Origin: Rhodoblastus sp. 17X3 | GTDB lineage: Bacteria > Pseudomonadota > Alphaproteobacteria > Rhizobiales > Beijerinckiaceae | Length of the DNA stretch: 64,000 nucleotides | Assembly: GCF_030056575.1 (NCBI RefSeq) | Contig: NZ_JASHHX010000012.1 | Span: 62,001-126,000 of the forward strand | Direction of reading: 5' to 3' | Shown: positions 10,356 to 19,230 of the stretch, one piece after another | Layout: each line of letters opens with the position of its first letter | Numbering within the stretch: position 1 is the first letter of the stretch | The notes under the pieces: generated by a model | What the model was told of the DNA's origin: nothing | The model's database searches: none | The model's input: only the letters and a program-made list of their open reading frames with translations | Translations under genes and position numbers: made by a program

Positions 10356-11138
10356 ATGGACAAGACCAAGATCGAACGCTACGGCGACGAACTCTATCAG
10401 GCGCTCATCGATCGAAAGGCGGTTGATCCGCTCACCGATCGGGAAAAGGCGATCACGATCGAGGACGCCTACCGAATCCAGTTGCGCATGATCCAGCGCC
10501 GCGTGGACGCTGGTGAGACGGTGATCGGCAAAAAGATCGGCGTGACGTCGAAAATCGTCATGGAAATGTTGAAGGTCAATCAGCCCGACTTTGGCCAGAT
10601 CACCTCCGGAATGGTCTTCAACGAAGGCGATGCCCTCCGCGCCGACTCGATGATTGCGCCGAAAGCCGAGGCGGAAGTCGCCTTCGTGCTCAAGGCCGAT
10701 CTGATCGGCCCCGGCATTACCGCCGCCGATGTGTTGCGGGCCACGGATTTCGTGATGCCCTGTTTCGAGATCGTCGACTCGCGCATCAAGGACTGGAAAA
10801 TCAAGATTCAGGATACGGTTGCAGATAACGCCTCCTGCGGCGTTCTGACGCTCGGCGGCGTGCGCAAGAGCCCGCGCAATATCGATCTGGCCCTCGCCGG
10901 CATGGTGCTCGAAAAGAATGGAGAGATCATCTCGACAGCGACAGGCGCCGCGGTCCAGGGCTCGCCGGTCAATTCGGTCGCCTGGCTCGCCAATACGCTC
11001 GGCCGCCTCGGCATTCCACTGAAAGCGGGCGAAGTGATCCTGTCGGGATCGCAATCGCCGCTGGTCCCGGTCAAAGCCGGCGACAGTTTCGTTTGTTCCG
11101 TCGGCGGGCTCGGCTCCTGCTCCGTCCGTTTCATCTGA
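10356..11138 (+). CDS. xylJ: 2-Oxopent-4-enoate hydratase
   Basis: Metal-dependent hydratase (260 residues) of the fumarylacetoacetase-fold DmpE/XylJ/MhpD family, adding water to 2-hydroxypenta-2,4-dienoate to give 4-hydroxy-2-oxopentanoate. The KIGVTSK, PKAEAEVAFVL and FEIVDSRI segments are typical, and the length is within a residue or two of DmpE. It usually forms a complex with the decarboxylase encoded next. Its product is the substrate for an aldolase absent from this operon. Confidence 0.9.
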   Translation: MDKTKIERYGDELYQALIDRKAVDPLTDREKAITIEDAYRIQLRMIQRRVDAGETVIGKKIGVTSKIVMEMLKVNQPDFGQITSGMVFNEGDALRADSMIAPKAEAEVAFVLKADLIGPGITAADVLRATDFVMPCFEIVDSRIKDWKIKIQDTVADNASCGVLTLGGVRKSPRNIDLALAGMVLEKNGEIISTATGAAVQGSPVNSVAWLANTLGRLGIPLKAGEVILSGSQSPLVPVKAGDSFVCSVGGLGSCSVRFI

Positions 11139-11161
11139 TTCCGTAAGGGAAAAATATCGTC

Positions 11162-11950
11162 ATGACCCTCGACACAAAAGCTATCCTCGCGCTCGCCGAG
11201 TATCTGGAAAACGCCGAACTCAAGGCGCAGGACGTAACGATGATCACTGCGGATCATCCCGGCATGGATTGGGATGACGCTTATGCCATTCAGGACGAAA
11301 TCCGCCGCCGCAAAGAGGCGCGAGGCAACAAGACCGTTGGCCTGAAAGCGGGCCTTACGTCTTTCGCCAAGATGAAGCAGATGGGCGTCGAGACGCCAGT
11401 GTTTGGTTTTGTCTCCGACTATATGGCGCGCCCTGACGGCGGCGAGATCAAGCATGCCGAGCTGATTCATCCCAAGGTTGAAGCCGAGATCTGCATCGTC
11501 ACCAAGGCGGCGCTGAAAGGCCCCGGCTGCAACATCGCGGCCGTCATGGCGGCGACCGATTTCGTCGTTCCCGCGGTTGAAGTGATCGACTCTCGCTACC
11601 GTGATTTCAAATTCGATCTGAAGAGCGTCATCGCCGACAACACCTCGGCTTCACGCTTCGTCATCGGCGGGCGTCCGCGCAATCTCGACGAACTCGACCT
11701 GCGCACGCTTGGCGTCGTGCTGGAGATCAACGGCGAGATCAAGTCAATGGCTGCCGGCGCGGCTGTACTCGGTCATCCGCTCGCAGCCGTGGCGATGATG
11801 GCCAATCACCTTGCCGCACGCGGTCAAGAGATCCCCGCTGGCGCCTTCATCATGACCGGCGGCGTCACTGAGGCCTTCCTCGTCAATCCGGGCGATAACG
11901 TGTCCGTGCGCTTTCAGGATCTCGGCACTGTGTCGATGCGCTTCGTCTGA
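11162..11950 (+). CDS. xylI: 4-Oxalocrotonate decarboxylase
   Basis: Decarboxylase (262 residues) of the DmpH/XylI family, a homologue of the hydratase just upstream, acting on 2-oxo-3-hexenedioate. The KAGLTS, PKVEAEICIV and VEVIDSRY segments match, and an EINGEIKSMAAGAAVLGHP stretch lies near the C-terminus. It starts 23 bp after xylJ with GGGAAAAA upstream. The tautomerase (XylH/DmpI) that normally supplies its substrate is not encoded in the cluster. Confidence 0.9.
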   Translation: MTLDTKAILALAEYLENAELKAQDVTMITADHPGMDWDDAYAIQDEIRRRKEARGNKTVGLKAGLTSFAKMKQMGVETPVFGFVSDYMARPDGGEIKHAELIHPKVEAEICIVTKAALKGPGCNIAAVMAATDFVVPAVEVIDSRYRDFKFDLKSVIADNTSASRFVIGGRPRNLDELDLRTLGVVLEINGEIKSMAAGAAVLGHPLAAVAMMANHLAARGQEIPAGAFIMTGGVTEAFLVNPGDNVSVRFQDLGTVSMRFV

Positions 11951-12021
11951 ACAAGCGCGCCTTCGGAATTTGGTTCGCAGGCGAAAAACGCGCGTGAATC
12001 GTGGAACAACGGGAAACATCA

Positions 12022-12387
12022 ATGTCGCATTCCTACTTCGCGCAAGCTGAGTTCGCCCCGCCCTTGGAAGCCAATGCGATCTCGCAGCGGCTGATGCAAA
12101 TGTTGCAGTCCATTGGCGGCGCGCGAACGCGTCTGCTGCTGGCTTCGGACGAGGCATTGATCTTTCTCGCGCTCGGCCAAATGGGGCTGTCGGTTTGCAA
12201 ATTCGGCGTCGCGATCCAGCCGGTCGCTGGTGTAGCCATTGCCGAATTGCTGAAAATTCCAAAGGAAACGGTCCGACGCAAGGTTGCGCGTCTGGTTCAA
12301 CTCGATCTCGTCACGGCGACGCCGCGCGGCCACGTGATCAAAAATTTCGATGAGTGGCGCCAACTTGCGGAGGCGGTGATCAGCTGA
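12022..12387 (+). CDS. Small winged-helix-type putative regulator
   Basis: A 121-residue protein with a predicted helix-turn-helix in its C-terminal half (around IAELLKIPKETVRRKVARL, then a wing-like DLVTATPRG stretch). It is reminiscent of IclR/MarR-size DNA-binding modules but was not placed in a family. The ATG at 12022 is favoured over an upstream GTG at 12001 because GGGAAA precedes it. It follows xylI by 71 bp on the same strand, so it may be a local regulator of the catabolic operon or of the porin behind it. Function is unproven. Confidence 0.65.
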   Translation: MSHSYFAQAEFAPPLEANAISQRLMQMLQSIGGARTRLLLASDEALIFLALGQMGLSVCKFGVAIQPVAGVAIAELLKIPKETVRRKVARLVQLDLVTATPRGHVIKNFDEWRQLAEAVIS

Positions 12388-12569
12388 CGTCTAGGCGGCC
12401 AACGCAGGCTCCGCAAAGCAAAACTTTGCTTCAAAAGGCCTTCGCCGAATTTTTCGCTAGATTCCTCAATCAGCGCTATTGGCGGCAATAATGTAACACA
12501 ATAATTTAAAAATGTAATATCGCCCCAATATGGGACCGTAGACCCATTAAAAAAATTTACATTCTTGTA

Positions 12570-12585
12570 GAATAAGTACTTATTC
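12570..12585. promoter_or_regulatory. Perfect 16-bp palindrome upstream of the porin
   Basis: GAATAAGTACTTATTC is a perfect palindrome about 150 bp upstream of the porin start, in a 349-bp AT-rich gap (12388-12736). A second small repeat, GCAAAG-CAAAA-CTTTGC near 12412-12428, sits just after the regulator gene. The palindrome is a good operator candidate for a dimeric regulator, possibly the adjacent small protein. Confidence 0.45.
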
Positions 12586-12736
12586 AATTTGACGTGAAAC
12601 AAATCAGAATATTGCGCGCTGCCATGTTGCTGTCGCGTAGTAGCTTATTGCCAAAGCAGCGTCGAAAAAAAAGCAAAGCGGAAGCATAGATAAAACTTAA
12701 CCGCTCATGCCGATTGAAAATTACGTGGAGGATAGG

Positions 12737-14365
12737 ATGAAATTGAGGAAGCCGCTCATTGCCGTGGCGGTTATCGCCGCGCCGTTTTTTACCGTGCATG
12801 GCGCCGCTCGCGCTGACGACATAACGAAGCTTCGGCAGCAAGCCGCCGACTTGAAGAAGCACAACAAGTCGCTGGAAAAGCGATTGGATCAATTGGAGCG
12901 CCAGAGCGCGGCCAAACGGGCGGCGCAAGTCCCGGCGTCCGATTCCTTTCTTGCCTCGGCGACCAAGGGGCCGGTCGAAGCAATTGCCGGCGACGGTCCG
13001 ATCACCTGGCATGGGATTACCCTGTTCGGCACGATCGACGCCGGCGCGGGCTGGCAGAGCCATGGCCTGCCGGCAAACCCGAATATCTATGCGGCGGCCA
13101 CGCTGATTGGGCCGAACAATAACCGCGCCTATTTTGGTCCTGTGCCGAACGGCCTGCAGCAAAGCGTGATCGGGCTCAAAGGCGAGGAGGAAATCCTCCC
13201 CGGCCTCGCCGGCGTGTTCTACGCCGGCGCCGGTATTGTGCCGACGTCCGGGCAATTGGCGAACGCGCCCGGCTCGCTCATCAACCAAAATGGTTTGAGC
13301 CGCTATGTTTACTCAAATTACGCCGACGGTTCGCGCGGGGGACAGGCTTTCAACGACGGGCTTTACGCCGGTCTATCGTCCAAGACTTTTGGCACGCTGA
13401 CTTTCGGTCGCCATCGCAACTTCGGCGGGGATACGATGATCGCCTATGATCCGGCTGGCGGATCTTATGCATTCTCGGTGATCGGCATTTCGGGCGCCGC
13501 CGCGGGCGGCGGCGACACCGAGAATGTTCGCTGGGACAACTCACTGAAATACAAGGTCTCTTACGGTCCGGTTCACTTTGGCGCCATGTATAAATTCGCC
13601 GATGGATCGGGCGGAAGCAATGTCGGCAACGCCAATACGCCCACCATCCTCTATACTCCCCATAACGACGCTTACCAGTTCATTCTGGGCGGCGACTATC
13701 AGGGCTTGTCGGTGGACGCCATTGCTGGCCACTATAACCAGGCCATCAGCGCGCGCATTCTGTCCGCAGCCCAGCTCGCGGGCACAAGCACCTTCATCAG
13801 CACTGAGAATGCCGTTAAGACCACAACGGGCAACATTAACGCCAATACTCTGGCCGGGGTGGTTACCGACAACACAAACTTGTTGATTGCGGCGAAATAC
13901 ACCTGGAACCAGTTCAAATTCTTCGGCGGCTATGAACACGTGCTCATGCAGAACCCGCATGATTCTCTCGGCATCGGAGCGCAGGTTCAGGGCGGATACG
14001 CTCTGAGCTCGGTCAACAATCACTCGGTAGGTTCCGACAAGAGTGTCAATTACTTTTGGACGGGCGTGAAATATGCCTATAACCCCAACCTGGATCTCAC
14101 GGTGTCGTACTATCACGTCCTGCAAAACGCCTATGTTGGCCCGGCGCCCGGCTCCGCAAAAGTCGTCGCCGCGTGCAGCAACACCTCCGCGGCCAATTGT
14201 TCGGGCACACTCGACGCGGCTTCATTCTATGGCGACTACCACTTCAACAAGCACTTCGACGTTTATGCGGGTGTGTTTTGGTCGAGCGTGAGCAATGGCC
14301 TCGCAAGCGGCTATCTGTATCACGTCGAATGGGCGCCCTCGTTCGGCGCGCGTTACACGTTCTGA
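12737..14365 (+). CDS. Outer-membrane porin with N-terminal coiled coil
   Basis: A 542-residue exported beta-barrel protein. It has a signal peptide ending near HGAARA, a short coiled coil (KLRQQAADLKKHNKSLEKRL region, mature residues about 5-35), then alternating beta-strand sequence with FGTLTFGRHRN typical of Gram-negative trimeric porins, and a terminal aromatic residue (ARYTF). The ATG at 12737 has GGAGGA upstream; an earlier ATG (12707) would spoil the signal peptide. Placement after the catabolic genes suggests uptake of aromatic acids, but that is inference. Confidence 0.8.
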   Translation: MKLRKPLIAVAVIAAPFFTVHGAARADDITKLRQQAADLKKHNKSLEKRLDQLERQSAAKRAAQVPASDSFLASATKGPVEAIAGDGPITWHGITLFGTIDAGAGWQSHGLPANPNIYAAATLIGPNNNRAYFGPVPNGLQQSVIGLKGEEEILPGLAGVFYAGAGIVPTSGQLANAPGSLINQNGLSRYVYSNYADGSRGGQAFNDGLYAGLSSKTFGTLTFGRHRNFGGDTMIAYDPAGGSYAFSVIGISGAAAGGGDTENVRWDNSLKYKVSYGPVHFGAMYKFADGSGGSNVGNANTPTILYTPHNDAYQFILGGDYQGLSVDAIAGHYNQAISARILSAAQLAGTSTFISTENAVKTTTGNINANTLAGVVTDNTNLLIAAKYTWNQFKFFGGYEHVLMQNPHDSLGIGAQVQGGYALSSVNNHSVGSDKSVNYFWTGVKYAYNPNLDLTVSYYHVLQNAYVGPAPGSAKVVAACSNTSAANCSGTLDAASFYGDYHFNKHFDVYAGVFWSSVSNGLASGYLYHVEWAPSFGARYTF

Positions 14366-14416
14366 CTTTAGGTTCCCGCCGCTTATTGTCCGATGGACAG
14401 GGCAATAAGCGCGCTC

Positions 14417-14868
14417 CTAGTTCAATAGCGGTGGGGCCAGAGTCGAGAAGTGGCTCCCCGCTGTCCAGAATCGGATTGCGAAGGCGAGATCGTCGGCGAT
14501 GGTCGAGGGCTGGCCGACCGCCACCGTCGCCGTCATGCCCGCCGCCAGCATGAGGTTCGGCGGCGGTGCGTCGATAGTGATGTGCACGGGAATGCGCCGC
14601 GCCAGGCGCACTCAAATAAATAGGGACTCACATTGGCCAGCGCCGCGTTCGAACCTTCCGCGTTGTGATTTGCGACGCCACGGTTGACGCTCTCGACATG
14701 GCCTGTGAATCGTTTGTCGGGATAATCTATCAGGACGAATTGAGCCGCGTCTCCGGACCTGACTCCGGCGCGTTGTGTCTCATCGAAAATGCCCGCCACC
14801 CAGCAGGAATCGCTATCGACGATCGCCGGGGACGTCGTCAGCGGGGGCGGGTCAATACTGCCCACCAG
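14417..14868 (-). pseudogene. HlyD/AaeA-type efflux adaptor remnant, frameshifted
   Basis: C-terminal remnant of a membrane fusion protein for an efflux pump. One frame (about 14868-14620) gives IVDSDSCWVAGIFDET, then GHVESVNRGVA and ANVSPYLFE. The reading then jumps frame near 14610-14620 and continues RLARRIPVHITID, then LAAGMTATVAVGQ, to a stop at 14417. Together these reproduce the last 150 or so residues of AaeA/EmrA-type adaptors. The N-terminal membrane anchor and hairpin are missing. A small IS3 scrap lies beyond its broken end. Confidence 0.75.
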
Positions 14869-14977
14869 CTAAAGAATTACAAAATAACGGATCCCTTGAT
14901 AATTTGCGTCAGCTTGGCAGTAAAAGTCGTTTCTGTGAAGATGGGGCTGATGCGTTTTTTATATGTGCGCGCTGGGC

Positions 14978-15160
14978 GCCGATTGCCATACGTAGGACGT
15001 TTCTGTTCGCAATCCGTAGCGGCTCTGGAAGTCGCTACCATTACAAATCTCATCGCTCCGATCAGGCTGCCCTCGAAGCTCGCATCAAGGAAATCTGCGC
15101 GACGCGTGCGATACAGCTACCTGACGAATGCATGTCGTGTTTCGCGCGAGGGAAATAATG
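14978..15160 (+). mobile_element. IS3-family transposase (OrfB) fragment
   Basis: A short stretch reads YHYKSHRSDQAALEARIKEI then CATR in one frame. After a frameshift it becomes RVRYSY with a following MHVV-type segment. This matches the middle of IS3-family OrfB (usual form ...RIKEIAxTRVRYGYRRVHVLL...). The DDE catalytic part and inverted repeats are absent, so it is a dead fragment. Bases 15161-15261 show nothing further. Confidence 0.6.
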
Positions 15161-15261
15161 TCGGTTCCGACGGCGCGCCGCTATGAAGCCGAGTTCAAGA
15201 TCTTGTCGCGGCGGCGCGATCTTGATCCACGTCAGCGACTGGCTGATTGCGATACGCGATC

Positions 15262-15606
15262 ATGAAGCGATCAAGAGGCGTCGTTCTCGTGACAAGAGCC
15301 AATCGTTTCTATTCTTTCGCGCTGCTTCTTCCGCTCGCTGGCTATTCGGTGGCGACGACGCAAGCCGCCGGGCCATGGCGGGCGAACGAGGGAAACACGC
15401 GCGGCTGGATGCTCATGTCGCCGGAGGAGAGAATCGCGCATCAGGCGACGATCAGATCCTTCGCTAATTACGACGATTGCCACGCTTACCAAGTCGCGCA
15501 CCACCGGCTGATGCAGGAACGCGCCATGCGCCTGGGGCTGACATTGCCCGATCACGGCCGCGACGCTTGCGCGCATCTGCGCCCCTCGTCCGATTCCCGA
15601 GATTGA
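15262..15606 (+). CDS. Small exported protein of unknown function
   Basis: A 114-residue product with a basic N-terminus (MKRSRG), a hydrophobic stretch (FYSFALLLPLAGYSV) and a cleavage-like TQAAG, so it is probably periplasmic or anchored. The mature part contains WMLMSPEERIAHQ and ends DACAHL, with two Cys that might pair. MSPEERxxHQ resembles short periplasmic proteins near redox operons, but no named function is recognised. It stops 17 bp before a ferric-reductase-like gene on the same strand. The ATG at 15262 is preferred over a TTG at 15247. Confidence 0.65.
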   Translation: MKRSRGVVLVTRANRFYSFALLLPLAGYSVATTQAAGPWRANEGNTRGWMLMSPEERIAHQATIRSFANYDDCHAYQVAHHRLMQERAMRLGLTLPDHGRDACAHLRPSSDSRD

Positions 15607-15623
15607 CATTGGCGGCGGACGAC

Positions 15624-16877
15624 ATGCGCGACCTGGCCAAACTGTCGGTTCCCATTCTGGTCCTGTCCTTCGTCGCGGCGCTGGTGTTCTGGGCCTATCC
15701 CGATGGGGGCGCGCCGGCCCGACAGATCGGGATCATGCTGGGATGGGCCGGTTGCGGCATGCTTCTCGCCAGCCTCGTTCTGGTCCTGCGCGAACCGCGC
15801 CTGGCGGCGCTGCTTGGCGGGCTGGAAAATATGTATGCTTGGCATCATCGGCTCGGCATGACGGCTTATATAATGCTGCTGGCGCATCCGCTGCTGCTCG
15901 CCGGCGCCTCCCTGCCGAAGGCCCCGCGGGAGGCATGGGAGCTTCTCTCTCCCTTCAGCGAAAGCTGGCCGGTCTGGACCGGATGGCTGTCCTTGCTCCT
16001 GCTCATGTCCGGGCTTGGCGCGACCTTCGCCCCTCGCTTGCGCTATCAGATTCGCCGCCCCGTCCATGCCGCGCTGGCGGTCGCAGTGCTGGCCGGGCTC
16101 GTCCATCTCGTTTTGCTGGGGATTGACGAACCGGTCACGCCGATCCTTGTGATCAGTTCCGCGCTGCTCGCCTGGCGCTTCATTCGCGAGGACTGGGGCA
16201 TTGGCGCTTCTCCCTATGTCGTCCGCTCAGTTGCGCGCGTCTCCCCCAACACAGTCGAAGTCAGCCTGGCGCCTCTCGGCGAAGCGATCGCGGCGAAGCC
16301 CGGACAATTCGCCTTGATCGCCTTTCAATCGACCCGGCGGTTCAAGGGCTGCCGCGAGTTTCACCCGTTCACCGTCAGTTCGGTCGACGGCGTTTCCGGA
16401 TTTCGCATAGCGGTGAAAGCGCTTGGCGATTGCACGCGCAACATCCAGGCCGTCGAACCGGGCGTCCCTGCGCGCGTTCAGGGCGCGTTCGGCGAATTTC
16501 TCGCCGAATCCACGCCGGCGCCTCAATATTGGATCGCCGGCGGCGTCGGAATCACGCCATTCCTGTCTTTGTTGCGCGCCGGCAAGGTGGACCGCTCGAC
16601 CACGTTAATCTATCTCTATCGCTCGGAAACCGATGCGCTTTTCGTCGATGAACTCGGCGCGATCGCCGCAACCCAGCCGAAATTGACGTTGCTGCTCAGG
16701 GCGACGGGCGATGGACCAATTGATCCCGAAAGCGTCCTTCCCGCAGGCAAGGAAATCGGCAAGGGCGAATTCTGGCTTTGCGGGCCGCCGCCGATGACCA
16801 AAACTTTCGCTCATTTTCTTCGCACGCGCGGCGTCACCTATCGCCGGATGCATTTCGAGAATTTCGGACCCCTGTGA
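15624..16877 (+). CDS. Ferric-reductase-like membrane flavocytochrome
   Basis: A 417-residue inner-membrane oxidoreductase. Residues about 1-200 form around six membrane helices with histidine pairs suited to b-haem (WHHRLG...AHPLL and HAALAV...GLVHLV). A ferredoxin-reductase-type FAD domain (HPFTVSS near 250) follows, then an NAD-binding domain (GGVGITPFLSLL and LCGPPPMTK). It should move electrons from NAD(P)H through FAD and haem across the membrane. The ATG at 15624 is chosen; a TTG at 15609 is an alternative. Its stop overlaps the next start (TGATG), coupling it to a cytochrome b5-like protein. Confidence 0.82.
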   Translation: MRDLAKLSVPILVLSFVAALVFWAYPDGGAPARQIGIMLGWAGCGMLLASLVLVLREPRLAALLGGLENMYAWHHRLGMTAYIMLLAHPLLLAGASLPKAPREAWELLSPFSESWPVWTGWLSLLLLMSGLGATFAPRLRYQIRRPVHAALAVAVLAGLVHLVLLGIDEPVTPILVISSALLAWRFIREDWGIGASPYVVRSVARVSPNTVEVSLAPLGEAIAAKPGQFALIAFQSTRRFKGCREFHPFTVSSVDGVSGFRIAVKALGDCTRNIQAVEPGVPARVQGAFGEFLAESTPAPQYWIAGGVGITPFLSLLRAGKVDRSTTLIYLYRSETDALFVDELGAIAATQPKLTLLLRATGDGPIDPESVLPAGKEIGKGEFWLCGPPPMTKTFAHFLRTRGVTYRRMHFENFGPL

Positions 16878-17233
16878 TGCGCAAAATCTACCTCATTTCG
16901 ACGGTGGTATTCTGGATTCTGGTCGGCGGTTTTTGGCTGGCCGGACTTTCGGCGCCAAAGACCCTCGCTGAAACCGAAACCCCTGTGCAGAAAGGCTACA
17001 CGCTCACGGACGTCGCGGCCCATGCCACGCCCAACAACTGTTGGATGGCCATTCATGGCAAGGTCTATGACGTGACTGCCTATCTGCCGGACCATCCGTC
17101 ACGGCCCGAGATCATCGAAACTTGGTGCGGCAGGGAAGCCTCGTTAGCTTACGACACCAAGACCAAGGGCCGCCGCCATTCCGAGACGGCCGACCGCTTA
17201 TTGGAGGGTTATTTCATCGGCGAACTAAAGTGA
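16877..17233 (+). CDS. Membrane-anchored cytochrome b5-like protein
   Basis: A 118-residue protein with an N-terminal hydrophobic anchor or signal (about 4-26) and a cytochrome b5-fold domain (about 40-118). YTLTDVAAH and NNCWMAIHGKVYDVT are characteristic. The first haem ligand motif HPGG is changed to HPSR, and a second His lies in GRRHSETA. It is coupled to the flavocytochrome upstream and probably accepts its electrons on the periplasmic side. The pairing is an inference from operon structure. Confidence 0.8.
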   Translation: MRKIYLISTVVFWILVGGFWLAGLSAPKTLAETETPVQKGYTLTDVAAHATPNNCWMAIHGKVYDVTAYLPDHPSRPEIIETWCGREASLAYDTKTKGRRHSETADRLLEGYFIGELK

Positions 17234-17492
17234 TGTGCACTCACCAACCGGCGCCAAAAGCAGACAGCGTGGACGCAAATGGCGGATTTGCCTCATTGCC
17301 GGAAATTATGACCGAAACACAATTCAAATAGAAGCGGCAGATCCTCGGACAGCGCCGCACAATGCGATTAGCACGCGCAAAAATTGCGATTATGCGGTGG
17401 ACCTGCGCATCATCGAAGAGTTAACGGGGCCGCCGTCTCGATCCCATAAGTTCCGCCAACGCTTGCTTTTCCCGTTCGCGTTCCTGCCTTCG

Positions 17493-17705
17493 CTATTCCA
17501 TCTGCTCTGCGACACCAGGCGCGAGCGCCCATCGTGGCGCGTTTGCCCGCTTATCGTTCAGATCGAGCCAGCCGCCGGCGACGAGGGGCGAAACAACTTT
17601 CTTGAGATCGAACAAGTCGAGCCCCGTCAATTGCGCGACGTTTCGCGTGAAATCGGAAGGCGTGAAGTCCTTTTTTCCGCTTGTCAGAATGCCCATCAAA
17701 CCCAT
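17493..17705 (-). pseudogene. Orphan C-terminal protein fragment
   Basis: A 70-codon frame reads LTSGKKDFTPSDFTRNVAQL then TGLDLFDLKKVVSPLVAGGW, which looks like real winged-helix-type protein sequence but lacks a plausible N-terminus. It may be the tail of a mobile-element or hypothetical protein; I do not recognise the family. The rest of 17234-17988 (about 750 bp) has no supported gene, and its base composition is mixed. Confidence 0.35.
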
Positions 17706-17988
17706 CGACGGCGCGCAAGAACGCGCCCAATGCGTGCGGATCGGTAATCGCGGCTCGATGCTTTACTTTTGGAGTGATCAGCGCGCCCTTGAGCGCCTGC
17801 CGAAGAACCGAAGCCTCAGCAACTGAAGCGAATGCCCATCATTTGGCAAAGACTGGTCAGCGCCAAGGGGCAGACCTGCCTGCGTTGCAATGCGACCGGT
17901 CGGAACGTTCAAAGCGCGGTCGCGAAGCTGGCGGAAATGCTCAGGCCGCTGAACATCGAACCATACTTCTATTTCATCGCGTATTGAA

Positions 17989-18942
17989 TCACGGCTTCTG
18001 TGTCGGCGCGGCGGAGAACACGAGCGTCGCCCACACGTTCCAGCCCTCAGGTCGATTCTCCGCGGCGAACTCCTTGTAGCCCTTCACGTTCAGCACACCC
18101 GCGATCTTGTCAGTGACCGGGAAGAAGTAGTTGAGCTGTGGGCCGACTCCGGCGACCCGGGATTGAAACGCGCCAAGCCTGGCGCCAGCTCCTTGGTCGC
18201 CCGTGATTTGTTGGAAGACGTAGCCGACTATGCCCACGTTGAGCTGCTTGCTGAGGAACCGCGAGGCGCCCACATCAAGGTGGGCGTCGACGCCGTTCTG
18301 ATATTGCGTCGAAGGATTGATGAAATTGTAGGTCACGCCCGCGACCGCCGAAAATTCGTACCCCGTCGTGGGGTTCAAATAAGTGTAGCCGGCGCCGCCG
18401 TCGATTGCGCCATGCCCGAGGCCGACAGTGACGAGCCTGGTCGCATTATAATCGCCGACCGGGATGTCGCCTTCCCCATAAATCATGAAATTATTGACGC
18501 CTTGATTCCACTTCAACGCGGCCTGCGGGATCAGGTCCCCGAACGAGGTCACGGATTGGCTGCGCTGTCCAGATATCGCATTGCCATGAGGACCAGTCAG
18601 CGTCGCGGCTACTTGCGCCCAACTTTGACCGCCCACGCCTAACAGGCTGACGGACGCCTGCCCACCCAAGACCGGCGTCGCGAAGATATAGCTCGGTCCG
18701 GCGAACACGAGGTCGCCCCGGCCTTGAAGTCCAGCCTCAAACCGCCCGCCTTGAAGGAACGCCTTTTCACCGCTCGCGCTGACCGACGGATGATAATAGA
18801 GCGCGGTGAACGCCAATCCTGGCTGGCCCGGGACTGCGGCGAAGCTTCCGAACTGCCCAGGAATCCAAAGGCTGAGGCCAGTTTCATCGGCATGACCGGA
18901 GCATGGCGCGACGAGCGACGCCCCGAACACGGCGGCAGTCAT
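17989..18942 (-). CDS. Phenol meta-pathway-type outer membrane protein
   Basis: A 317-residue exported beta-barrel protein of the Phenol_MetA_deg family, thought to form outer-membrane channels near aromatic degradation genes. It has a signal-like N-terminus ending CSGHA, then ETGLSLWIPGQFGSFAAVPG, QAALKWNQG and QLNYFFPV, all typical. The ATG at 18942 gives a short n-region. A GGGAGGGGG site lies about 20 bp further upstream of in-frame Lys-Arg codons without a normal start, so the true start may be a rare codon. It may be a second uptake channel for the aromatic cluster. Confidence 0.75.
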   Translation of the reverse strand: MTAAVFGASLVAPCSGHADETGLSLWIPGQFGSFAAVPGQPGLAFTALYYHPSVSASGEKAFLQGGRFEAGLQGRGDLVFAGPSYIFATPVLGGQASVSLLGVGGQSWAQVAATLTGPHGNAISGQRSQSVTSFGDLIPQAALKWNQGVNNFMIYGEGDIPVGDYNATRLVTVGLGHGAIDGGAGYTYLNPTTGYEFSAVAGVTYNFINPSTQYQNGVDAHLDVGASRFLSKQLNVGIVGYVFQQITGDQGAGARLGAFQSRVAGVGPQLNYFFPVTDKIAGVLNVKGYKEFAAENRPEGWNVWATLVFSAAPTQKP

Positions 18943-19230
18943 CAATGCAATCCGCTTGATAGCTATCGCCCCCTCCCGAGTTCCTGGTTTTGCGGCGCGT
19001 CCGCTGGTGTTTCCGTTGGTTCAGCGACCAAGAATTCTGTTGCGCCCTGCATGTTTTCTCGTGATGGCGCCACTTTCGCGGGCGCCGGAGCTTCCGGCAA
19101 TCATGGGGACAGTCTCTCGTCGCCGAGAGTGACTGCCCCCGTGATTCGTTAGCATTGCCGGTGCATCCAGCTTGCGCGCGGATTTTCGATCTGTCGTTTC
19201 AGTTTCATACGGCGAAGCCGCCTCTCAGAT

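Noticed and set aside
14665-15186. A 173-codon plus-strand gene
   Set aside because: The frame runs antisense to the HlyD remnant and then across the IS3 scrap; it has no single family.
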